Assembly: GCA_937859745.1 (NCBI GenBank)
Contig: CALMAQ010000037.1
Location: 1 to 45,958, forward strand
Source of the DNA: an uncultured Verrucomicrobiota bacterium
GTDB taxonomy: Bacteria; Verrucomicrobiota; Verrucomicrobiia; Chthoniobacterales; SZAS-18
DNA length: 45,958 nucleotides
Direction of reading: 5' to 3'
Shown: positions 31,176-36,094 of the stretch, in pieces
Position numbering within the stretch: the stretch's first letter is position 1
Layout of the letters: every line of letters starts with the position of its first letter
Program-made: the position numbers and the translations under genes
The notes under the pieces: model-generated
Databases searched by the model: none
Told to the model about the DNA's origin: nothing
The model's input: only the letters and a program-made list of their open reading frames with translations

Positions 31176-31803
31176 TTTCTGACGCTCTTGGCATCGCTTC
31201 GAGCAACGCCCGTGCTCGGCTCGCCAGTTCCGCTTGCCGCTCCGGCGTGAACGTGTGCTGGACCTGCATCGGCCCGCCTCCCGGACCGCTCTGCTCGACC
31301 TTGGCCGGGGCGTCCAGGCCCCACAGCCCTGATAGCCTCGCGGAAAGTTTCACCAATGTGTCAGCAGCTTTCATGGTGGCCGCGTATCGCTCGATCGTGA
31401 CAACACGAAGATTGCCGTTGGCATCCTCGGCCTCCGAGCGAATTTCCGGCGCGTCAGCACCGAGGTACACCATCACCGCCCTGACCGCGATTTCGAGCCG
31501 CTCACCTTCGATCTGCCGGAGCTGATCCCGTGTCGCGGCGGTGCACGTCCCCAGTTCGTGCAAAGCGTCCACGATATAGGCGTGGCTCGTGGAAGGGGAG
31601 ACCCCAAGACGATTAGCAATCTCGCGCTCGGAGCAGCCACTCGCTCGTAAGCGCAGGGCCTCGGCGCGGTTTCGCTCCGCACGAACTTCCTCAATCGCGT
31701 GATGTTTACTGCGGCGGTTAGCAGGGCGAGCATCAGGAGGGCGAGCAGCCGCGAGGTCTGGCGAGAGTGGTTCTGACGGATTGGCGGATGGTTTTTTAGG
31801 CAT
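31150..31803 (-). CDS. Terminase small subunit-like DNA-binding protein
   Basis: This 217-residue protein has a basic N-terminus and an HTH at about residues 44-75 (EALRLRASGCSEREIANRLG then VSPSTSHAYIVDAL). The long helical segment LRQIEGERLEIAVRAVMVYL is followed by a second one reading AADTLVKLSARLSGLWGLDAP. The order HTH, then an R..E.ERL.......L helix, then R.S.L.GLDAP.KVE matches TerS-like proteins of tailed phages, which recognise packaging sites. No large terminase is nearby. Phage satellites often keep their own small subunit to redirect packaging, but a general DNA-binding role is also possible. Confidence 0.65.
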   Translation of the reverse strand: MPKKPSANPSEPLSPDLAAARPPDARPANRRSKHHAIEEVRAERNRAEALRLRASGCSEREIANRLGVSPSTSHAYIVDALHELGTCTAATRDQLRQIEGERLEIAVRAVMVYLGADAPEIRSEAEDANGNLRVVTIERYAATMKAADTLVKLSARLSGLWGLDAPAKVEQSGPGGGPMQVQHTFTPERQAELASRARALLEAMPRASENGTANGQN

Positions 31804-31837
31804 GGATCGGGATGGTTAGACGCAATAAAGAGAGGAT

Positions 31838-32047
31838 TCAGCCATTAGGTTGTGTTCGTAGCTGTTGGCACCGCGCAGAAACGGACCGGCGGAGATTGGC
31901 GGCGAGAGCAGCCTTCTCCGGGTGACGTTGCTCCACGATGGTGCAGAGATGGATCACGCCGAGTTCAGTCAGGAAAACACGGTCGCCCTCGCGTCGCTTG
32001 TGTTCCTCGGGCACTTCGTTCATGTAGGGCAGTTGGTCGTTGGTCAT
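31838..32047 (-). CDS. Unknown small protein (69 aa)
   Basis: The sequence includes EEHKRREGDRVFLTELGVIH and a basic end (NLRRSVSARCQQLR). The size and strand match the neighbouring run of small genes (32047-33580), which is the main support. No domain is recognised. Confidence 0.5.
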   Translation of the reverse strand: MTNDQLPYMNEVPEEHKRREGDRVFLTELGVIHLCTIVEQRHPEKAALAANLRRSVSARCQQLRTQPNG

Positions 32048-32084
32048 GGCAGGGATGCGGTCGGTTGGTTGATGGTGGTTGAAA

Positions 32085-32435
32085 TCAGGGAAGTTCGTCA
32101 GCGTCTTGGGTTAACAATGTTTCCAAGGTTTGACGGACGGTGTCGTACACCTGCTTGGCCGCTCCTTTGAGCTGCTCGCGATGCTCGTGCCGCGCCTGGA
32201 GGTAACCATGCTCGGCCTCATTGAGGGCGGACCACACACCAAGAGCCCGACTCTCTGCCAAGTGCGCGATACGCGGAGCGTCCTCCGCAGTTCCAATCTC
32301 GCAAAAGTTGACGATTCCTTGGAGCACTTCTAGCTCGGCAAGCAGTTCTTCTTGGCGGTTGTCACCGGCGGCGAGGATTGAGGCTTGCAGACCGAGGATC
32401 TGGTCGCGGGTGGGCAGGAAGAGTTTGTTGTCCAT
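32085..32435 (-). CDS. Unknown helical protein (116 aa)
   Basis: It starts MDNKLFLPTRDQILGLQASI and is almost wholly helical and acidic (EELLAELEVLQGIVNF, YLQARHEHREQLKGAAKQ, VRQTLETLLTQDADELP), suggesting a coiled-coil dimer. ATG 32435 lies 22 bp after the previous small gene; the frame extends upstream but would overlap that gene. The function is unknown. Confidence 0.55.
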   Translation of the reverse strand: MDNKLFLPTRDQILGLQASILAAGDNRQEELLAELEVLQGIVNFCEIGTAEDAPRIAHLAESRALGVWSALNEAEHGYLQARHEHREQLKGAAKQVYDTVRQTLETLLTQDADELP

Positions 32436-32457
32436 CGGGTAAGTGGTTGCTGGCACC

Positions 32458-32640
32458 TCAGAAAACGAGGTCGTCTGCGGCGTCCTGCCCGGCGGGTTTG
32501 ATCCACCCGATGCGGTAAAATCTGGATCTAGCGGCCACGACAGCGCGTTGGTCAGCCGTGAGGTCGCGGGTGATTTGTCGGGCGTGGAACTCTGCGGTGG
32601 AGATGCCCGGAGCGGGCGTCTCTGCTTCATGCAGAGACAC
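32458..32640 (-). CDS. Unknown small protein (60 aa), GTG start
   Basis: GTG 32640 gives MSLHEAETPAPGISTAEFHA, then ITRDLTADQRAVVAARSRFY and GWIKPAGQDAADDL. It is packed between the primase-type gene and the helical protein on the same strand, with gaps of about 20 bp. No family is recognised. Confidence 0.4.
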   Translation of the reverse strand: MSLHEAETPAPGISTAEFHARQITRDLTADQRAVVAARSRFYRIGWIKPAGQDAADDLVF

Positions 32641-32687
32641 CCGCCCAAGCGTTGTTTCAGACCGCAGAGAAGTTGTAGGAAAAGTTT

Positions 32688-32990
32688 TCAGGCTCGTATT
32701 GGTCGAGTACAGCCAAGAGCTCCGTCTGTGCTTGCCGTGCTTCGGATGTCAACGAACGGGAGGCCCCAAGCGAGGCATCCGTAGTCAAACGCGTCCCCCG
32801 TCACACCACACCCAAAGCACTTGAACCGCTGGCGCGCGGGCGTCACCACCAGCGACGGCGTTTTCTCCGGATGGGAAAAGCAAAGTCCCGTGTAGGTGGC
32901 ACCGGTTTTCTTGAGCGCCACGTCGCGGCCAATCAATTTCACGATATCGGTTGCCTCCGCCACCTGTTGAATGGTTTCGGGCGGGATCAT
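32688..32990 (-). CDS. CHC2-type primase zinc-finger protein, probably frameshifted near its end
   Basis: This 100-residue protein has the DnaG-type zinc-binding domain: IQQVAEATDIVKLIGRDVAL (helix), then YTGLCFSHPEKTPSLVV with C-x2-H, and FKCFGCGVTGDAFDYG with C-x2-C. It lacks the TOPRIM catalytic part of a primase. The last 20 or so residues look unlike protein. The +1 frame from about 32745 instead reads LTSEARQAQTELLAVLDQYE then PENFSYNFSAV and stops at 32657. A one-base shift near 32745 is therefore likely, or a separate tiny gene begins there. Stand-alone zinc-finger primase remnants are seen in phage satellites and plasmids. The start overlaps the upstream stop (ATGA). Confidence 0.65.
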   Translation of the reverse strand: MIPPETIQQVAEATDIVKLIGRDVALKKTGATYTGLCFSHPEKTPSLVVTPARQRFKCFGCGVTGDAFDYGCLAWGLPFVDIRSTASTDGALGCTRPIRA

Positions 32991-33217
32991 GGTTGCGCCT
33001 CCCGGTTTGCCCGCTCGTCTTCCAGCGTGCTTTTGGCGGATAGGCTGGCCCAGTAGATCCGAGCCAGAGCGGGTTCAACGGCAGCCAGCAGGTGCCGTCC
33101 GATGGTGCGCGCGACAGGCAGTGGTTTATCAAGCCAAGCGCGTGAGTTGAAGAAGCCAGCCGCACTCCGGCTGTAGTTGCTGGCCCCGCGGCGCGAGGCG
33201 AACGTTTTGGTAGGCAT
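32987..33217 (-). CDS. Unknown small basic protein (76 aa)
   Basis: It starts MPTKTFASRRGASNYSRSAA and ends in helices (IGRHLLAAVEPALARIYWAS, LEDERANREAQP). Its TGA overlaps the ATG of the primase-type gene (ATGA), showing coupling. The first 18 bases upstream of and including the start form an AGGCAT/ATGCCT inverted pair (33212-33229), which may mask or regulate the start. No family is recognised. Confidence 0.5.
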   Translation of the reverse strand: MPTKTFASRRGASNYSRSAAGFFNSRAWLDKPLPVARTIGRHLLAAVEPALARIYWASLSAKSTLEDERANREAQP

Positions 33218-33290
33218 GGTAAAATGCCTTTGAGCAACGAGCCCGCCTGTGTTAGTCTTCCGGTGCCGCCAGAAGAAAGTCACCCGCGAG

Positions 33291-33315
33291 ACCCTAGCCG
33301 CCCAAAGGCTAGGGT
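33291..33315. terminator. Hairpin between the excisionase-like gene and the next leftward genes
   Basis: ACCCTAGCC (33291-33299) pairs perfectly with GGCTAGGGT (33307-33315) around seven bases. It starts 8 bp after the excisionase-like stop. There is no long T-run in either direction, so it may be an attenuator or partial terminator. Confidence 0.4.
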
Positions 33316-33322
33316 TTCTGCA

Positions 33323-33580
33323 TTAAGCGGCTGCGAGTTCCCGGCGGCTAGGGGTTTTGGCTTCCTTGTGAAATTCGCCAGCGATAGCCCGCCGCTCGAA
33401 TTTCTCGATCTGTTCCCGGGTGACGTACAGCCTTCCGAAGATGTTGGTGGTCTGGATTAACCCCTGCTTCCGGTAGCGGTAGCCGGTGCAGCGGGTGAGG
33501 TTTCGGCCCTTCAGGTATTCGTCAAAGGCGAACAGGTTGGAAGGGTCCGCGTTGCTTGGCGTGGATTGAGTTGCGCTCAT
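33323..33580 (-). CDS. Excisionase-like small winged-helix DNA-binding protein
   Basis: This 85-residue protein reads FAFDEYLKGRNLTRCTGYRY then RKQGLIQTTNIFGRLYVTRE and IEKFERRAIAGEF. This is the layout of AlpA/Xis-type or MerR-like wHTH proteins: a helix pair ending in GYRYRKQGLI, a wing with GRLYVT, and a final I.KFERR helix. Such proteins bind near att sites to direct excision or regulate the integrase. ATG 33580 was chosen over 33616. Codons near the start contain copy 3 of the 14-bp element motif, and two 35-bp repeats lie just upstream, both plausible binding targets. Confidence 0.65.
   Translation of the reverse strand: MSATQSTPSNADPSNLFAFDEYLKGRNLTRCTGYRYRKQGLIQTTNIFGRLYVTREQIEKFERRAIAGEFHKEAKTPSRRELAAA
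33549..33562 (+). repeat. 14-bp motif GCGTTGCTTGGCGT, copy 3
   Basis: This exact copy lies inside the 5' end of the excisionase-like gene, encoding TPSNA on the minus strand. See copies 1 and 2. Confidence 0.65.
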
Positions 33581-33622
33581 AGGCGTCGCAATTAAAGCAA
33601 AACGCCTTTCCGCCAATGCCGA

Positions 33623-33657
33623 GACAGCAAAACGGAAGACTCCGGCAGCAAAAGTAG
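33623..33657 (+). repeat. 35-bp direct repeat, copy 1
   Basis: The sequence begins GACAGCAAAACGGAAG and ends CAGCAAAAGTAG. It is repeated at 33698-33732 with one C/T difference and a period of 75 bp. Each unit itself contains two CAGCAAAA boxes. Confidence 0.8.
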
Positions 33658-33697
33658 CTTAGATCACATCACAACGGCCCAGCCACTAGCTGACCGG

Positions 33698-33732
33698 GAC
33701 AGCAAAACGGAAGATTCCGGCAGCAAAAGTAG
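33698..33732 (+). repeat. 35-bp direct repeat, copy 2
   Basis: This copy has a single mismatch with 33623-33657. The pair occupies the otherwise gene-free gap 33581-33799, upstream of the excisionase-like gene and downstream of the integrase partner gene. Confidence 0.8.
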
Positions 33733-33799
33733 AGTGGGCGAAGGCAGTCTCGAAAACTGCTGTCAAAACAAATCTTCAACTTTTTCACCTGGACATTTA

Positions 33800-34459
33800 T
33801 CAGTCGATTTCCGGCCCCGTTTCTGCGGATGTTCCGTTTTCAAGTTCCTGCCTAGCCTGCTGCCCCTTCGCTCCAGCACTGCTCTTCATTCCGTGAACAT
33901 GATGCCTGTACCAGATGGCGAACCTGCAACGCTCTTGCATTGCATCCGCAGGCTGGTAAACCGCCTGGCTGTCCCTCGCCTTGTTGATATCATCTTGTAC
34001 CTGCTCTTTAATAGAGCGCGCCCCATAAATAAGCCTGAATGATGGTATCGGCTGCTCTGATTCCTCCTGTTCAAGTTCCGTAACCTTAAATTGTTTGTAG
34101 AGATCAATCGCTTCTTCCCTCAGCCTGTTCTTGGCTTTGGGTTTTGTTGTCACAAAGACAGCGTACTCATCAAAGCTAAGTCCGACCGGATACTTTTCTT
34201 GCAGCGCGCGCAGTTCGTGTTGCTGTTCTTCTTCTATAGCCGCTTGTGCCTGCTGGTTTGCTTCGTGCTTTTCGAAGGCCTCCACCTGTCTCTGGCAAGC
34301 CATAAGAAGTTTCATGGAGCACTCAGCCGCCGCTTCGATCTGTGACTGAGAGATTGTCCCCGCGTTATTAGGGCGCAACAATCCACGCGCTGTTTCTAAC
34401 ACGAGTTCCAATGGGAACGGACATCCGTTGCGATGTGTCGTCGGCGAGACTTTTTTCAT
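33800..34459 (-). CDS. Unknown coiled-coil protein coupled to the integrase
   Basis: This 219-residue protein begins MKKVSPTTHRNGCPFPLELV and carries a Glu/Gln/Ala-rich coiled coil (VEAFEKHEANQQAQAAIEEE onward, about 85-115). A charged part (KPKAKNRLREEAIDLYKQFK) and a polar C-terminus follow. Its ATG overlaps the integrase TGA (ATGA at 34456-34459), so it is translated with the integrase. No family is recognised. The coupling suggests a recombination accessory or a regulator. Its AT content is higher than that of the integrase. Confidence 0.6.
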   Translation of the reverse strand: MKKVSPTTHRNGCPFPLELVLETARGLLRPNNAGTISQSQIEAAAECSMKLLMACQRQVEAFEKHEANQQAQAAIEEEQQHELRALQEKYPVGLSFDEYAVFVTTKPKAKNRLREEAIDLYKQFKVTELEQEESEQPIPSFRLIYGARSIKEQVQDDINKARDSQAVYQPADAMQERCRFAIWYRHHVHGMKSSAGAKGQQARQELENGTSAETGPEID

Positions 34460-35622
34460 TTGTTGCTTCCAGTGAGTGACCCCAGTTTTTCCGCCGCCGC
34501 CTTCTTGTGAGTGTCGTTCAAGTGCCCGTAGACCTTGCCGACTAAAATCCCGCCGTCCTGGTGGCCCAGCCACGTCGCCACGGTCATGTAATCCAGTCCG
34601 GCCATGACACACTCCGACGCGAAGAAATGCCGTAGCGAGTGGAAGCCCGCGCCGGGCAGGTTGGCCTTCTGGCGGACCAGCAGGAGCGATTCGCGTAGCG
34701 ACTGGGCCGGGATGTCCTTCGTGCCACGCTGGGGGGAGGGGAACAGCCACGAACTATCCGGCGGGCGGTTGGCCCGCATCTCGTGTAACAACGCCCGCAG
34801 GTCGGGGGAGAAATCCACGTCGCGCGCTTGGCGGTTCTTGGCGACCCCGCCACTGCCGATGGTCACGATCTCCCGCTTGAAGTCCACATCGGCCCACCGC
34901 ACGGCCAAGGCTTCCTTCTCCCGCGCACCGGTCAGTGCCAAGAACCGCAGGTAGAGGCGGAACAGCGGGGCGTTCTTTGTCGTGTCCGCGGTCACTGCCG
35001 CCAAGAGCGCGCCGAAGTGTTCCCGGGTGAACGGCCGCCGCTTGGCCGCAGGCTTTTCCTTGAGCTGCCGCGTTTCGGGCAGTCGGTCGATGTGCTCCAG
35101 GTCGCGTGCCAGTTTGAGCACGTTGCGGAGCGCAATGGTATCTAGGTTCGCGGTCCGCGCCGTACGTCCAAGCTTCAGGCGGCTCTCGCGGAAGCCGTGG
35201 ATGTGCGCGGGCGTGATCTTGTCCACCCGCACGCCGCCAAGGTGGGCGATCCAGCGGTTGATGGCCTGCCGCTCGATTCCTTGCGTACCCGTCTTTTTGG
35301 CCAAGAAGACCTCGCTGGCGAGATATTCGCGGGCGAACTCGTCCAAGCGGGGGCGGTGGCCGGTCTGGGGCAGCTTGCCGTCCCGGCGCTCGGTGCGCTT
35401 GCGCTCCAGTTCCGCCTTGGCGTCGTCCAAGGTGTCGGCGTTGAGCGGCAGCCGCCGCGGTGCGGTGCGTCCGTTGCCCAAGTCCACGCGCAACTGCGCG
35501 TAGTACCTGCCGTTGCGCTGCCAGAGCCCGACGATTTTGCGCTTGCGGCTATCCAGCACTGGCGCGAAACTCTGCACGTGTTCGTTGCTTCGCTTGTCGC
35601 TTCCCGTTACACCGCGTTTCAT
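34456..35622 (-). CDS. int: Tyrosine recombinase (integrase) of the element
   Basis: This 388-residue phage-type integrase appears intact. The N-terminal arm-binding-like part has WQRNGRYYAQLRVDLGNGRT; the core-binding SAM-like domain spans about 90-180 (FLAKKTGTQGIERQAINRWI). The catalytic domain shows R234 in LTGAREKEAL, a Lys in the GSGGVAKN turn, H328 and R331 in HSLRHFF, H354 in WLGHQ and the nucleophile Y365 in GKVYGHL. ATG 35622 was chosen over TTG 35658 because the bases between them are the GTAGCAC repeats that also occur at the other element end. The gene lies 92 bp from the tRNA it targets. Confidence 0.9.
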   Translation of the reverse strand: MKRGVTGSDKRSNEHVQSFAPVLDSRKRKIVGLWQRNGRYYAQLRVDLGNGRTAPRRLPLNADTLDDAKAELERKRTERRDGKLPQTGHRPRLDEFAREYLASEVFLAKKTGTQGIERQAINRWIAHLGGVRVDKITPAHIHGFRESRLKLGRTARTANLDTIALRNVLKLARDLEHIDRLPETRQLKEKPAAKRRPFTREHFGALLAAVTADTTKNAPLFRLYLRFLALTGAREKEALAVRWADVDFKREIVTIGSGGVAKNRQARDVDFSPDLRALLHEMRANRPPDSSWLFPSPQRGTKDIPAQSLRESLLLVRQKANLPGAGFHSLRHFFASECVMAGLDYMTVATWLGHQDGGILVGKVYGHLNDTHKKAAAEKLGSLTGSNK

Positions 35623-35631
35623 GGCGTAACA

Positions 35632-35650
35632 GTAGCACAAAGCGTAGCAC
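35632..35650 (+). repeat. Putative right integrase arm sites (GTAGCAC x2)
   Basis: GTAGCAC occurs at 35632-35638 and 35644-35650 with a 12-bp period and AAAGC between. This matches the pair at 12675-12693. It lies between the integrase start and the tRNA, overlapping the likely promoter, so binding could also repress the integrase gene. Confidence 0.55.
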
Positions 35651-35714
35651 AGACGCAAAAGACTATTTCGGCTGCCCCGTGTAACTCACACGGACAGAGC
35701 GAAATAAAGATGCC

Positions 35715-35798
35715 GCCGGCGTGGCGAAATTGGCAGACGCGCTAGACTCAAAATCTTGTTCTCGAAAGGGAGTGTCGGTTCGACCCCGACCGCCGGTA
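35715..35798 (+). tRNA. tRNA-Leu(CAA), chimeric across attR
   Basis: The 84-base gene folds as a class II tRNA. The acceptor GCCGGCG pairs with CGCCGGT (one G-T pair), and the D arm is GCGAAATTGGCAGACGC. The anticodon loop CTCAAAA has anticodon CAA (reads UUG). A long variable arm lies around CTCGAAAGGGAG, and the T arm is GTCGG-TTCGACC-CCGAC. The discriminator is A, with no encoded CCA. The anticodon stem CTAGA/TCTTG has a T-T mismatch at 28:42, because the 5' half comes from the element and the 3' half from the chromosome. Confidence 0.92.
35742..35754 (+). repeat. attR core (13-bp direct repeat CTAGACTCAAAAT)
   Basis: This sequence is identical to 12541-12553 and covers the 5' strand of the anticodon stem, the loop and one base beyond. 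Confidence 0.8.
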
Positions 35799-35838
35799 TT
35801 TTCCTTGATCCTTCCCGTGGCGCTTGCGCCTGCCGCAC

Positions 35839-36033
35839 CTACTTGGCGTTGGGCGTTGGGTCGGTGTCTCCGTACCGCAACGCCTTGGGCGCGCCCGTAA
35901 GCCGGGAACGCACCACGTAGGTCGCGTTCTCGGGTATCGGCGTATCTTGGCCTTCGATAAAGCCGCGGAGCGGCCCACCCGCGCAGCCGGTGAGCAGTGA
36001 CGAGAGCAGGGCAAAAGCGAGCGCGATCTTCAT
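35839..36033 (-). CDS. Small lipoprotein, unknown function
   Basis: This 64-residue protein has a type II signal peptide: MKIALAFALLSSLLTGCAGG, with the lipobox LLTGC placing the lipidated Cys at 17. The mature part is about 48 residues with no recognised motif and ends in polar PTPNAK. ATG 36033 fits a normal lipoprotein leader. It is the first chromosomal gene right of the tRNA. Confidence 0.7.
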   Translation of the reverse strand: MKIALAFALLSSLLTGCAGGPLRGFIEGQDTPIPENATYVVRSRLTGAPKALRYGDTDPTPNAK

Positions 36034-36094
36034 GCCGCATATTCGGGTCAGCGGCCCATTGCGGCGGTGCCTGCGGCGGAAGTCGGGGGCGACG

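Larger units (their letters stand above)
12541..35754. mobile_element. Integrated element (about 23.2 kb) in tRNA-Leu(CAA): phage-satellite-like island or defective prophage
   Basis: The boundaries are the two 13-bp core repeats in the tRNA anticodon arm. The integrase lies at the right end, reading inward. Phage-type genes inside are a TerS-like protein, a tailspike, two large virion-like proteins, a primase zinc-finger protein and an excisionase-like wHTH protein. Cargo includes nucleases, secreted proteins and an AT-richer three-gene operon. No portal, capsid, large terminase, holin or full replication gene is seen, so helper dependence or decay is inferred. Confidence 0.75.

Noticed and set aside
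33623-33732. CRISPR array
   Set aside because: Only two repeat units occur with a single 40-base spacer, no cas gene is present, and the repeats contain internal sub-repeats typical of protein-binding sites.
35623-35658. Upstream TTG start for the integrase
   Set aside because: The extra 12 codons are made of GTAGCAC repeats that also occur at the other element end and in front of the remnant integrase, so they are better explained as DNA sites than as protein.
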